Shown piece after piece: positions 7,345-15,766 of a DNA stretch of 64,000 nt. Position numbers and translations under genes: made by a program. Where the stretch lies: contig NZ_KQ758617.1 in the NCBI RefSeq assembly GCF_001457035.1, positions 558,001 through 622,000 of the forward strand, read 5' to 3'. The DNA is from Fictibacillus enclensis. Its GTDB lineage: Bacteria; Bacillota; Bacilli; Bacillales; Fictibacillaceae. The notes beneath the pieces were generated by a model. That model was not told the DNA's origin. It did no database searches and saw only the letters and a program-made list of their open reading frames with translations. The first letter of the stretch is position 1. Every line of letters starts with the position of its first letter.

Positions 7345-8181
7345 TTGAAAAAATTAAACATCTCCACCCTTATTTCCTTCATATTTTTGCTGTGTATGAC
7401 ATTAATCTGGATCTTTCCTTTGGCCTGGGCCTTTTTTTCATCCTTTAAAGACGAGATCGATATCCAATCGTATGGCTTCAGTATGCTTCCCGTTCACTGG
7501 GTGATTACCAACTATCAGGACCTTCTTTTTGATAATTCAAGTACGCCCGTCGCCAAGTGGTTCATGAATTCGATGATCATATCGGTGACACAGACGGTCC
7601 TCGTTCTGGTGGTGGTTTCCATGGCTGCCTATGGATATACCCGGCTGCGATTTAAAGGAAGGGACTGGCTGTTTTCCTTGCTGCTGGCATCCATGATGTT
7701 TCCGGCAGTCGTGAACCTGATACCGCTCTATAAAATCATTGATACCCTCGGATGGGTGAACACGTATTGGGCGGCAATTGTGCCGGGAGCAGCAGCCGTC
7801 TTTAACGTTTTTCTCGTTCGTCAATTCATGATCGGCATCCCCTTGGAGCTGGATGAATCCGCCCGGATCGACGGCGCGAATGATTTTCAGATCTACACAA
7901 AGGTGACCCTGCCACTCATCAAACCGGTTCTGACGGTTGTGGCGCTGTTCACCTTTACAAGTTCCTGGAACGACTTTTTGTGGCCGTCCATCGTGTTCAA
8001 CGATATTGACCGGATGCCGATCACACCGGGCTTGCAGCTGCTGCAAGGAATGTATGTCACGGATATCGGACATGCGATGTCAGCGGCACTCATCGCCATC
8101 GTGCCGACCTTTATTCTGTATCTTTTTACACAGCGCTATTTCCTGCAGTCCATGTCACTAACATCTGGCGTAAAAGGATAG
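7345..8181 (+). CDS. sugar ABC transporter permease, MalG/UgpE-like
   Basis: 278 residues, TTG start at 7345 with AGGAGGCGG 7 nt upstream, 13 bp after the preceding permease. Six membrane segments and an EAA loop LDESARIDGANDFQIYTKVTLPLI. It is the second half of the heterodimeric channel. The C-terminus (YFLQSMSLTSGVKG) has the usual GxVKG ending of this subfamily. Confidence 0.88.
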   Translation: MKKLNISTLISFIFLLCMTLIWIFPLAWAFFSSFKDEIDIQSYGFSMLPVHWVITNYQDLLFDNSSTPVAKWFMNSMIISVTQTVLVLVVVSMAAYGYTRLRFKGRDWLFSLLLASMMFPAVVNLIPLYKIIDTLGWVNTYWAAIVPGAAAVFNVFLVRQFMIGIPLELDESARIDGANDFQIYTKVTLPLIKPVLTVVALFTFTSSWNDFLWPSIVFNDIDRMPITPGLQLLQGMYVTDIGHAMSAALIAIVPTFILYLFTQRYFLQSMSLTSGVKG

Positions 8182-8193
8182 GAGGAATCCGTT

Positions 8194-8610
8194 TTGAACC
8201 GAAAACTGGAACGGAAGCTCGTCGTCATTGGATCCAGTTGGCAGATTCTTTCGGGTCTGCTTACCATTTTTGCGTATGGATCGTATATCAAATCAAAGGG
8301 CAGCAGCATTCATGACACAAGCTTTGCGCAGGTGAAAGCCATGCAGTCCTTATTCGGAAGTTTATATAGCTTTACTGTCACCTTTGGCATGCTTTTCGTG
8401 ATCCTGGGCATCGTCAATCTTTATCTTGTCCGGTCCCTGAAGGATGACAAAGTGGAGGTCAAGCGCTCGATCTGGTTTCTCGTGCTGGGTGTCTCATCCT
8501 ACTTTTTGATGGATTTTATCGGTGCCGTCCTTTTTCTCTCCGCGGGAATATTGGCACTCGCCAAAAACAAATCCATTTCGAGGCTGAACCTCTCCTCTAA
8601 ACCCTACTAA
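8194..8610 (+). CDS. small membrane protein of the sugar operon
   Basis: 138 residues, TTG start 8194 with AGGAGGA upstream. Four hydrophobic segments (near residues 9-29, 56-80, 92-108 and 110-124) with a charged loop KDDKVEVKRS. No family recognised. It lies 12 bp after the second permease and 21 bp before the glycosidase, so it is part of the same transcript. Similar small membrane genes are sometimes found with such ABC systems; a role in transport or membrane organisation is inference only. Confidence 0.7.
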   Translation: MNRKLERKLVVIGSSWQILSGLLTIFAYGSYIKSKGSSIHDTSFAQVKAMQSLFGSLYSFTVTFGMLFVILGIVNLYLVRSLKDDKVEVKRSIWFLVLGVSSYFLMDFIGAVLFLSAGILALAKNKSISRLNLSSKPY

Positions 8611-8631
8611 TCAATCAAGGAGCTGTTATTA

Positions 8632-10401
8632 ATGGAAGCAACTGTACGAAAGGAATATCCTCGTCCACAATTTCAACGAAACGATTGGCTGAATCTGAAT
8701 GGAGAATGGAACTTTCAATTCGACCATCAGAATGCGGGTGAAAAAGAAGCATGGTACAAGAAAACCGATCTTAATCAGAAAATCATCGTGCCTTTTACAT
8801 ATGAAACGAAGGCAAGCGGCATCCAGGAGGAAACATTTTGCCCTTATGTCTGGTACCAAAAATCGGTTGAAGTACCCAAGGAATTTGCCGGCCAGCGCGT
8901 CCTCCTTCATTTTCAGGGCGCGGACTATGTGACGAAGGTGTGGGTGAACGGTATTTTTGCCGGCGAGCATAAAGGGGGGTATACAGCCTTTTCTTTTGAC
9001 ATCACGAACTATATTAATGAAGAAAAAGAAAATAATCTGGTGGTGAAAATAGAAGACAGCCTGAGTGAACATCAGCCGAGAGGGAAGCAGCGGTGGATCG
9101 ATAAAAATTTCGGCTGCTGGTATGTACAGACCACAGGGATCTGGCAAACTGTCTGGCTTGAATTTTTGCATGAAACCCATATTCAATCCGTGAAAACCAC
9201 ACCGGATGTGGATAACGAATCAGTGGAATTCGAGTATAAGCTGGTTCATGCCGGCCAGCAGCAACATCTAACCTTGAAAACAGCGATTACGTTTGATGGG
9301 AAGCCTGTTAAAGATTTCAGTTTGCAGGTTGACCGTGAGCACGCCAGTATGAAAGTGAGCCTCGCCAGTGAAATCCATGAATGGAAAGTGATGCAGTGGA
9401 GCCCTGAACATCCGCACCTGTATGATGTGGAATTCACTCTCTTTGACGGAGATCGGGAGCTCGACAGGGTGCAGTCCTATTTCGGCATGCGAAAGATATC
9501 CATTCAAAATGGGAACATTCTATTGAATAATGTCCCGATCTATCAAAAGCTGCTTCTGGATCAGGGGTACTGGGAAGAAACCCATTTAACTCCGCCGTCA
9601 GAGGAAGCGATCATCCTGGATATCGAAAAAACGCTTGAGATGGGGTTCAATGGTGTAAGGAAACACATGAAAGTGGAAGACCAGCGCTTTCTTTACTGGG
9701 CGGACAAAAAAGGGTTGCTCGTTTGGTCAGAAATGGCGGCAACCTACGCCTTCTCTGACGATGCAGTTCAACAATTTACAGAAGAATGGCTTGAAGTTGT
9801 ACGGCAGCAGTACAATCATCCGAGCATTATTACGTGGACTCCGTTCAATGAATCGTGGGGTGTTAAGAACATTTTTACCAATGAGAAACAGCAAAAGTTT
9901 ACTGAAGGTATCTACCATCTTACGAAAGCGATCGACAGCATGCGGCCGGTTATCGTGAATGATGGATGGGAGCATACGGTATCTGACATCATCACGCTTC
10001 ATGACTATGTGGAGTACGGAGACGAGTTCCTTAACCGGTATCGGGATAAGGAAAAAGTGGTGGGCAATGAGATCGCCTTTAATAAATCCAAGCATGCCAT
10101 GGCCAAGGGGTACGAATATAAAGGACAGCCGATCATCATCAGTGAATATGGCGGTATTGCATTCACTTCCGAAGAAGGCTGGGGTTATGGAGACCAGGTG
10201 AAGAACGAGAAGGAGTTCCTCGACCGCTATGCGTCTATAACTGAAGCCATCATGAGCCTGGATTATATATGCGGATTCTGTTACACCCAGATCACGGATG
10301 TCCAGCAGGAAGTGAACGGGCTGCTGACAGAAGACCGAAAGCCGAAAGTGGATTTATCCAAAATTAACGAGATTAATAGAAACAAACCCGTTTCGGTTTG
10401 A
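8632..10401 (+). CDS. glycoside hydrolase family 2, beta-galactosidase/beta-glucuronidase type
   Basis: 589 residues with no signal peptide, so cytoplasmic. Residues 1-170 are the jelly-roll sugar-binding domain (NLNGEWNFQFD, ADYVTKVWVNG), 175-270 an immunoglobulin-like domain, 275-585 the TIM barrel. The general acid/base is Glu407 in PFNESWG and the nucleophile Glu505 in IISEYGG. It is shorter than LacZ, lacking the long C-terminal domains. It should hydrolyse the sugar brought in by the ABC transporter encoded just upstream. Its HMKVEDQRFLYWADKKGLLVWSEM stretch is typical of the GH2 barrel. Last gene of the operon. Confidence 0.88.
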   Translation: MEATVRKEYPRPQFQRNDWLNLNGEWNFQFDHQNAGEKEAWYKKTDLNQKIIVPFTYETKASGIQEETFCPYVWYQKSVEVPKEFAGQRVLLHFQGADYVTKVWVNGIFAGEHKGGYTAFSFDITNYINEEKENNLVVKIEDSLSEHQPRGKQRWIDKNFGCWYVQTTGIWQTVWLEFLHETHIQSVKTTPDVDNESVEFEYKLVHAGQQQHLTLKTAITFDGKPVKDFSLQVDREHASMKVSLASEIHEWKVMQWSPEHPHLYDVEFTLFDGDRELDRVQSYFGMRKISIQNGNILLNNVPIYQKLLLDQGYWEETHLTPPSEEAIILDIEKTLEMGFNGVRKHMKVEDQRFLYWADKKGLLVWSEMAATYAFSDDAVQQFTEEWLEVVRQQYNHPSIITWTPFNESWGVKNIFTNEKQQKFTEGIYHLTKAIDSMRPVIVNDGWEHTVSDIITLHDYVEYGDEFLNRYRDKEKVVGNEIAFNKSKHAMAKGYEYKGQPIIISEYGGIAFTSEEGWGYGDQVKNEKEFLDRYASITEAIMSLDYICGFCYTQITDVQQEVNGLLTEDRKPKVDLSKINEINRNKPVSV

Positions 10402-10403
10402 AA

Positions 10404-10437
10404 AAATGCACCTCCTTTATAACAGGAGGTGCATTTC
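10404..10437. terminator. bidirectional terminator
   Basis: AAATGCACCTCCT pairs with AGGAGGTGCATTT across a TTATAAC loop; A-run before and T-run after. It serves both the GH2 operon and the convergent lysE-type gene. Confidence 0.9.
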
Positions 10438-11061
10438 TTATCTCTGACTAAAAGCAATCTTAAGACCGATCAACGTAAATAAACTTCCTTGAATGAAGTT
10501 AATCTTGCTTGATACCCTCGGATTTTTACGTATAAAGTTTCCGGCTTTTTCAGCAAAGATGCTAATAAGCGTAAAAAGCAGCAGAGCCTGAAGCAGAAAA
10601 AGAATTCCGTAAGTGAGCATTTGCAATGACACATGTCCGCTGTGATAATTGACAAACTGCGGCAGGAAGGCAAGGAAGAACAAAGAGACTTTAGGGTTTA
10701 ACAGGTTCATAATGATGCCTCGTTTGTACAGTGCTGTGTAATTCAGTGTATCTGCACTGGTGAGGGTAAACTGACTGTTTTTTTCCCGAAATGACTTATA
10801 GGCCAGGAACAAGAGATACGCAGCCCCCGCATATTTGATGATCGAGAAAACAACCGCTGATTGGTAGATGACGGCGGATAAACCAGCAGTCACGGCACTA
10901 ATATGTACGATGAGACCGGTGCAAAGGCCGAGGGCGGTGCTGATTCCGGCCTTTTTACCTTTGGCTATGCTTTGAGCCAAAACAAATAAATTATCAGGCC
11001 CGGGCATAATGGTCAGCACGATGGCTGCGGCTAAAAACGAGAGTATGGATACAACTTCCAT
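10438..11061 (-). CDS. LysE/RhtB family amino-acid exporter
   Basis: 207 residues, six hydrophobic segments. The family motif is near the N-terminus: IMPGPDNLFVLAQSIAKGKKAGI, and a second conserved region YKRGIIMNLLNPKVSLFFLAFLPQF. These proteins export amino acids or their derivatives using the proton gradient. Substrate not assignable. Start ATG 11061 with TGGAGGTACATC upstream. Confidence 0.85.
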   Translation of the reverse strand: MEVVSILSFLAAAIVLTIMPGPDNLFVLAQSIAKGKKAGISTALGLCTGLIVHISAVTAGLSAVIYQSAVVFSIIKYAGAAYLLFLAYKSFREKNSQFTLTSADTLNYTALYKRGIIMNLLNPKVSLFFLAFLPQFVNYHSGHVSLQMLTYGILFLLQALLLFTLISIFAEKAGNFIRKNPRVSSKINFIQGSLFTLIGLKIAFSQR

Positions 11062-11153
11062 TAGATGTACCTCCAGGATAAATTTTCACTAGTTTACCAT
11101 ACAAAAGGATAATTTTTATGGTAAATTATTCTCTATTTTTCTAGTTTTTTCAT

Positions 11154-11179
11154 TAAACTCTGCCAAAAGTTACCGATAT
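11154..11179 (+). promoter_or_regulatory. SigD-like (motility sigma) promoter
   Basis: TAAA (11154-11157), 14-bp spacer, ACCGATAT (11172-11179), against the SigD consensus TAAA-N15-GCCGATAT: 11 of 12 bases match with the spacer one base short. It lies 58 bp before the autolysin gene, and SigD control of glucosaminidase autolysins such as LytD is established in B. subtilis. Confidence 0.6.
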
Positions 11180-11187
11180 GAAGGGAA

Positions 11188-11209
11188 GAATCAGATTTTT
11201 TTCTGATTC
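11188..11209 (+). other. hairpin in the autolysin 5' leader
   Basis: GAATCAG (11188-11194) and CTGATTC (11203-11209) separated by an 8-nt T-rich loop. It lies between the SigD-like promoter and the ribosome binding site; it could stabilise the mRNA 5' end. No T-run follows, so it is not a terminator. Confidence 0.5.
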
Positions 11210-11236
11210 AAGACTACATAGGCAGAGGAGAATGAA

Positions 11237-13669
11237 ATGAAGAAATTAGTCATCCCAGGTTTTTGTTTGGCCGTGCTTTCTACCACAGCCTTATATCAGG
11301 CAATCGAGGCGGATCCCGCATCGGCTCAGGAAATTAAGCAGAAGGTCGTGAATGTCCAGTCAGGTTCAAGTCTGAACGTTCGCAAAAGCGCCAACACCAG
11401 CTCTCCCATCATTGGAAAGCTTGTTAAAGGAGTAAAGGTAACTGTTTATTCAGAATCAAAAGGATGGTCCAAGCTTAAGGTAGGGAGCAGCTATGGCTAT
11501 GTCAGCTCCAAGTATTTGATCACCTTGGCCACCACCGCCACCAAAGTTGCAACCACCACCAAGTACGTTAAGGTGAGTGAAGGTTCTTTGAATTTACGTA
11601 AGAGCGCATCCACAGGTGCGTCTGTCATAGCTAAATTGGCAAAAGGGACACAGGTGACGGTATTTTCCGAAACAGGTGGTTGGGCCAAAATTAACGCAAA
11701 CGGCAAGAATGGCTATGTAAGCTCAAAGTATCTATCATCTTCCAAACCATCGAACACGGTTTCAAAGGGTTCAACAAGCAAGCCTGCAGCAGTTTCCTCA
11801 TCTAAAACGACAACCAAATATGTGAAAGTCAGCGGAGCTTTAAACTTACGAAAAGCAGCCACGACCAATTCGGCAGTCATTAAAACGCTGAAAAACGGAG
11901 TAACCGTCACTGTTTATTCCGAGTCCAAAGGGTGGGCAAAGGTAAAAGCTTCCGGCAGCACCGGCTATGTGAGTACAAAATATCTCACTGCAACAAAGCC
12001 TGGCAGTTCGTCAAAGCCAAAACCTGCTCCAACTCCAGCACCTGAACCGGAAACCACCACAAAGTATGTAAAGGTAAGCGGTGCCCTGAATTTAAGAAAA
12101 GGTGCGACTACCAAATCTTCTGTCATCAAAACACTCAATGATGGAGAAAAAGTGACCGTTTATTCGGAGTCCAACGGGTGGGCAAAAGTAAAAGTTTCCG
12201 GCAGCACCGGCTATGTGAGTACAAAATACCTCACTGCCACCAAGTCTGGCAGTACGTCAAGGCCGAAACCAACTCCAGCACCCGAAACGAAAACGACCAC
12301 AAAGTATGTAAAAGTAAGCGGCGCATTGAACTTAAGAAAAGCCGGGACGACGAATTCGGCAGTCATCAAAACGTTAAAAGACGGGGAGGAAGTCACTGTT
12401 TATTCCGAATCCAACGGCTGGGCCAAGGTAAAAGCCGGCAGTAGCACGGGTTATGTGAGCACAAAATACCTCACCACGACTAAGCCAGGCACTGCAAAAC
12501 CGTCACCAGCTCCAAAGCCTTCTGAACCTGAAACGGTCGTTCGGTTTGTCGATGTAGATGCTTCTTCAAGTCTCAACGTGAGATCAGGTCCAGGGACAAC
12601 GTTTGCAGTCGTTACAAAGCTGGCAAGAGATACAGCGGTTACGCTCCTTTCCCAATCTGGCAGCTGGTCCAAAATCTCTGCCAATGGCAAGACTGGCTAT
12701 GTGAGTACCTCTTACCTGAAGGAAAAGCTAGGTTCCCCCGATGGCATAGCGGTTTCTGAAACGGAGCAAAAGTATAATCTCACTCTCGACGAGATGGTCA
12801 AGCTTCAGATGGGTGCTTCTCCACAAACCGACCAAAAATACAAAAGCTATATCCGTGAAGACGCTATTCGAATAACAAGCTCGATTTATGGCACGGTCCT
12901 TGGAGATTGGAACATTCGTGGTGGAGCTGGAACGAACTACTGGAAAATCACAACAGTGAGAAGGGGAGAACAGCTGAAGGTCCTTTCCCAGGTGAAAGGT
13001 TCGGACGGCCATATTTGGTATCAGGTGGAAATCAAGGATAACTGGGTAAATGCCAGTCCTGAGGATGTAAAGTACTATCTGGATCCGAACAACTTTAAGG
13101 ACGATCCTGTAAAATCCTATCAATTTGTGAAACTGTCTCAAACCGCCAACTTGAACACGGCAGAAGTAAACCAGCGCATTCTTTCCGGTAAAGGAATTTT
13201 AGAAGGCAAAGCTTCTTCTTTTATCAAGGCAGGAAACCTTTACGGCGTGAACGACATCTATTTGATTTCGCATGCGTTGCTTGAAACAGGTAATGGCCGG
13301 TCACAGCTGGCCACAGGAGTCCTATATAATGGTAGAACCGTGTATAATATGTACGGAATCGGGGCCAATGATGGCAACGCAGTGCAAAACGGTGCAGCCT
13401 ATGCGTATAATGCCGGCTGGTTTACCCCGGAAGATGCGATTGTCGGCGGAGCGCGCTTTATAGCCATGGGCTACATCAACAAAAAGCAGGATACCATTTA
13501 TAAGATGCGATGGAATCCATCGGCTGCAGAAGCACTGGGTTATCCATCCCATCAATACGCAACAGATATTGGGTGGGCGTCGAAACAGGTAAGACAGATT
13601 TATAACCTGTACAGTTTGTTGAACAATTACAGCATCGATCTGGAGATCCCGGTTTATAAAACAAAGTAG
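11237..13669 (+). CDS. secreted SH3b-repeat endo-beta-N-acetylglucosaminidase (autolysin)
   Basis: 810 residues. Signal peptide about 1-30 (cleavage near PASAQE). Six bacterial SH3 domains start near residues 36, 110, 192, 274, 354 and 434, each with the LNxR...VTVYSES-GWxK pattern and joined by Pro/Thr/Lys linkers; a seventh, divergent one lies near 540-590. The last 170 residues form the glucosaminidase (GH73-like) domain: SHALLETGNGRSQLATG contains the likely catalytic Glu, followed by YNMYGIGANDGNAV and ARFIAMGYI. It cuts the peptidoglycan glycan strand, as LytD or LytG do, probably for daughter-cell separation or motility. Alone between terminators, downstream of a SigD-like promoter. 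Confidence 0.88.
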   Translation: MKKLVIPGFCLAVLSTTALYQAIEADPASAQEIKQKVVNVQSGSSLNVRKSANTSSPIIGKLVKGVKVTVYSESKGWSKLKVGSSYGYVSSKYLITLATTATKVATTTKYVKVSEGSLNLRKSASTGASVIAKLAKGTQVTVFSETGGWAKINANGKNGYVSSKYLSSSKPSNTVSKGSTSKPAAVSSSKTTTKYVKVSGALNLRKAATTNSAVIKTLKNGVTVTVYSESKGWAKVKASGSTGYVSTKYLTATKPGSSSKPKPAPTPAPEPETTTKYVKVSGALNLRKGATTKSSVIKTLNDGEKVTVYSESNGWAKVKVSGSTGYVSTKYLTATKSGSTSRPKPTPAPETKTTTKYVKVSGALNLRKAGTTNSAVIKTLKDGEEVTVYSESNGWAKVKAGSSTGYVSTKYLTTTKPGTAKPSPAPKPSEPETVVRFVDVDASSSLNVRSGPGTTFAVVTKLARDTAVTLLSQSGSWSKISANGKTGYVSTSYLKEKLGSPDGIAVSETEQKYNLTLDEMVKLQMGASPQTDQKYKSYIREDAIRITSSIYGTVLGDWNIRGGAGTNYWKITTVRRGEQLKVLSQVKGSDGHIWYQVEIKDNWVNASPEDVKYYLDPNNFKDDPVKSYQFVKLSQTANLNTAEVNQRILSGKGILEGKASSFIKAGNLYGVNDIYLISHALLETGNGRSQLATGVLYNGRTVYNMYGIGANDGNAVQNGAAYAYNAGWFTPEDAIVGGARFIAMGYINKKQDTIYKMRWNPSAAEALGYPSHQYATDIGWASKQVRQIYNLYSLLNNYSIDLEIPVYKTK
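11810..12480 (+). repeat. three tandem 240-bp coding repeats (SH3b domains 3-5)
   Basis: SH3 units beginning near 11812, 12054 and 12294 are spaced almost exactly 240 bp and are far more alike to each other at DNA level than to domains 1, 2 and 6, including the identical phrase SGALNLRK and STGYVSTKYLT. This points to recent duplication or ongoing recombination, so copy number may vary between strains. Confidence 0.8.
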
Positions 13670-13681
13670 CAAGCAAGTGTT

Positions 13682-13715
13682 GAGGCGTATCGCAAAAGCG
13701 GCGTCTCTTTTTTTA
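13682..13715 (+). terminator. terminator of the autolysin gene
   Basis: GAGGCG (13682-13687) with CGTCTC and an inner CGC/GCG pair around AAAA, followed by a run of eight T residues. Confidence 0.75.
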
Positions 13716-13780
13716 TATAGATTTTCTTTCCTTCTAAGGATTATAATGGATGGAACTATGGAGAGTAAGGAGGAAAGAAA

Positions 13781-14179
13781 ATGGAGCATGAATTAAAAGA
13801 AATCATCAGGAAGTGTGATCTCGCCATCAAACAGGAGGATTTCGATTTCCTCATGAACTACTATACGGAGGATGCGGTTCTAGTAGTTAAACCGGGAATG
13901 GTGGCAAACGGGAAGGCTGAAATCAATAAAGCATTCATCGCCATCGCCGCTTATTTCAAAAACAGCATTGAACCCAAACAGGGAGAGATGATGATCTTGG
14001 AAGCGGGAGACACCGCGCTCGTTCTTTCCCAAACACTTCTCGCCTCGGATAAAGAAGAAACTACCTATTCCATGGAGCGAAAAGCGACCTATGTGTTCCG
14101 AAAAAATACAGAGGGTGAATGGTTGTGTGCGATTGATAACTCGTATGGGACTGAGTTGATCGGAATAGATAAAATATGA
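13781..14179 (+). CDS. NTF2-like (SnoaL/DUF4440) protein, YybH-like
   Basis: 132 residues. Cone-shaped NTF2-like fold signature: helix [32 protein letters not shown], central helix with [12 protein letters not shown], and the closing beta-sheet [29 protein letters not shown]. These proteins bind or transform small molecules; no catalytic residue can be assigned. Good AAGGAGG site. Its stop overlaps the start of the next gene (ATGA), so the two are translated together. Confidence 0.8.
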   Translation: MEHELKEIIRKCDLAIKQEDFDFLMNYYTEDAVLVVKPGMVANGKAEINKAFIAIAAYFKNSIEPKQGEMMILEAGDTALVLSQTLLASDKEETTYSMERKATYVFRKNTEGEWLCAIDNSYGTELIGIDKI

Positions 14180-14724
14180 AGATCGATCCAAAGGAATGTT
14201 CAGTACGTGATATAAAGTACATCATCCGGTCCGCCAAGGAACACGATGCAAAAAGCCTATCAGAGGCGCGTGTACAAATCGATGGCGAAACCGAGAACAT
14301 GGACCGGGAACAAGGGGAAGGGTACATTGATGAGGCGGGTTTCCTTTCGATCATAAAGAAGGATACTGAAGCCCTCAATCATTTGTTTTTGGTGGCAGAT
14401 GTGGATGGAAGAATTGCTGGATTCGCCAGATGTGAAGGGAGCCCCTTACGGCGGCTTTCGCATAAAGTTGAGTTCGGTGTTTGTGTGTTGAAAGAGTTTT
14501 GGGGATACGGGATCGGTAAGATGTTCCTGCAGGAAACGATCAACTGGGCTGATGCACAGGATATCAAAAAAATATCGCTCTCCGTTTTGGAGACAAACAC
14601 TAAAGCAATAGCACTTTATGAAAAATTGGGGTTTGAAACTGAAGGGGTCTTGAAATACGATAAGCGCTTATCCAACGGAAACTATTATAATACGATTCTG
14701 ATGGGGAAACTATTAAATCATTGA
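14176..14724 (+). CDS. GNAT family N-acetyltransferase
   Basis: 182 residues. Acetyl-CoA-binding motif at [13 protein letters not shown] (x-x-G-x-G), preceded by VEFGVCVL, then [21 protein letters not shown]. The form with [22 protein letters not shown] at the end resembles the RimI/YhhY-like small-molecule or protein acetyltransferases. Start overlaps the stop of the NTF2-like gene by four bases (ATGA), indicating translational coupling. Confidence 0.82.
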   Translation: MKIDPKECSVRDIKYIIRSAKEHDAKSLSEARVQIDGETENMDREQGEGYIDEAGFLSIIKKDTEALNHLFLVADVDGRIAGFARCEGSPLRRLSHKVEFGVCVLKEFWGYGIGKMFLQETINWADAQDIKKISLSVLETNTKAIALYEKLGFETEGVLKYDKRLSNGNYYNTILMGKLLNH

Positions 14725-14784
14725 TAGGGGGGACAGCATGAACATTTTAATGGATGAACTGGCAGGGGAAGAAGAAATAGGGAC

Positions 14785-15076
14785 ATGTGGGAGGAAAGTA
14801 GCCTGGTGAATACAGGTCTTATGTTTAAGGCATTACAAAAGTTCCCACTTTCCATCCCTTTAATAGATCGGCTGAGAGACATATCACAACAAACCTTGAT
14901 TACGACAGGTGTATTTGATCGTAATACAGGAATTCCGATTTCAAAACTCATTCACAAAGAACTAAGCAATAGTGAACTTGTGTTATTTCCCTGATTTAGA
15001 GGAGCCCGAAAAATTTAAAGAAACGGTTTTAGCCTTTTTAGAAAATGAACGGCTTCATATCCAACTTGCTAATTAA
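14785..15076 (+). pseudogene. alpha/beta hydrolase C-terminal remnant, frameshifted
   Basis: From 14785 the frame reads a typical alpha/beta-hydrolase tail (FPLSIPLIDRLRDISQQTLI, TTGVFDRNTGIPISKLIHKEL, SNSELVLFP) and stops at 14994. A one-base shift at about 14986-14992 restores PDLEEPEKFKETVLAFLENER to 15076, the usual end of the fold. The core with nucleophile elbow is absent upstream, where only a 23-codon frame (14738-14809) precedes it. Either a decayed gene or a truncated one with a sequencing error at the shift; the missing N-terminal two thirds makes true decay more likely. Confidence 0.7.
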
Positions 15077-15097
15077 ATAAATGAAAAAAGCACATTA

Positions 15098-15125
15098 CAG
15101 CCACTTTTCCTTTGAAAAGTGGCTG
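15098..15125 (-). terminator. terminator of the minus-strand VOC gene
   Basis: CAGCCACTTTTC pairs with GAAAAGTGGCTG over a 4-nt loop; on the minus strand it is followed shortly by TTTTTTC. Confidence 0.75.
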
Positions 15126-15141
15126 CTGTCCAAAAGGCTAT

Positions 15142-15576
15142 TTACTTGAGTTTCTCTGCCAGCTCTAAAATAATTCCCTCTGGTCCACGTACGAAACATA
15201 ACTTATAGCTGTCTTTATATTGCTGAATCTCACCAACAGTTTCCGTGCCTTTCTTTTTCATTTTGGCAACAATACCTTCAATGTCTTCAACGGCAAATGC
15301 TATATGCGTAATACCCAACGTGTTCAAAGACGGCTGAATCCCTTTTTCAGCTGAGGGCGTATGAAATTTTACCAGCTCCAGCTTTGTCTCTCCGTCTGGC
15401 ATCCCAAACATAACAACCGTCTCTCTAACGTCTGTAAGTCCAATAATCCGTTCGGCCCATTCTCCTTCCACTTCAGCTTCCCCCAGAATCTCAAGTCCAA
15501 AATCGAGAAAAAACGCTTTGGCCGCTTCCAGATCATTTACGACAACACCCACATGGTCTATTCTCTGGATCTTCAT
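15142..15576 (-). CDS. VOC family protein, methylmalonyl-CoA epimerase-like
   Basis: 144 residues from ATG 15576 (AGGAG 9 nt upstream; the ATG at 15585 directly abuts that site). Two beta-alpha-beta-beta-beta modules: KIQRIDHVGVVVNDLEAAKAF and LGITHIAFAVEDIEGIVAKM, with metal-ligand candidates His in DHVG, Glu in KLELV, His in THIAF and Glu in IILELAE, the H/E/H/E pattern of the two-module VOC enzymes. It resembles methylmalonyl-CoA epimerase in spacing, but there is no mutase nearby, so a glyoxalase-type role is equally possible. Confidence 0.8.
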   Translation of the reverse strand: MKIQRIDHVGVVVNDLEAAKAFFLDFGLEILGEAEVEGEWAERIIGLTDVRETVVMFGMPDGETKLELVKFHTPSAEKGIQPSLNTLGITHIAFAVEDIEGIVAKMKKKGTETVGEIQQYKDSYKLCFVRGPEGIILELAEKLK

Positions 15577-15766
15577 AGCCACCATCTCCTTTATTCCTTT
15601 TTTTTGCCGATCACATGATTCTTTAAAGGATTCTATTCGACTGTTTACGAATCCTTCTTATTTTCAGGACGGGGTTAGCGGTTATATAATAGAAACTGGA
15701 AACGAATTTTTAAAACGAACAAAATAAAATGACGATGATATAAGATTCCTGACAGGTGGTGTTTGA

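Noticed and set aside
7537-8073. 178-codon minus-strand frame inside the second permease
   Set aside because: Antisense shadow rich in His and Arg, fully inside a well-supported gene.
11345-12720. Repeat array that could be mistaken for CRISPR or a satellite
   Set aside because: Fully coding, unit 240 bp, explained by SH3b domain duplication.
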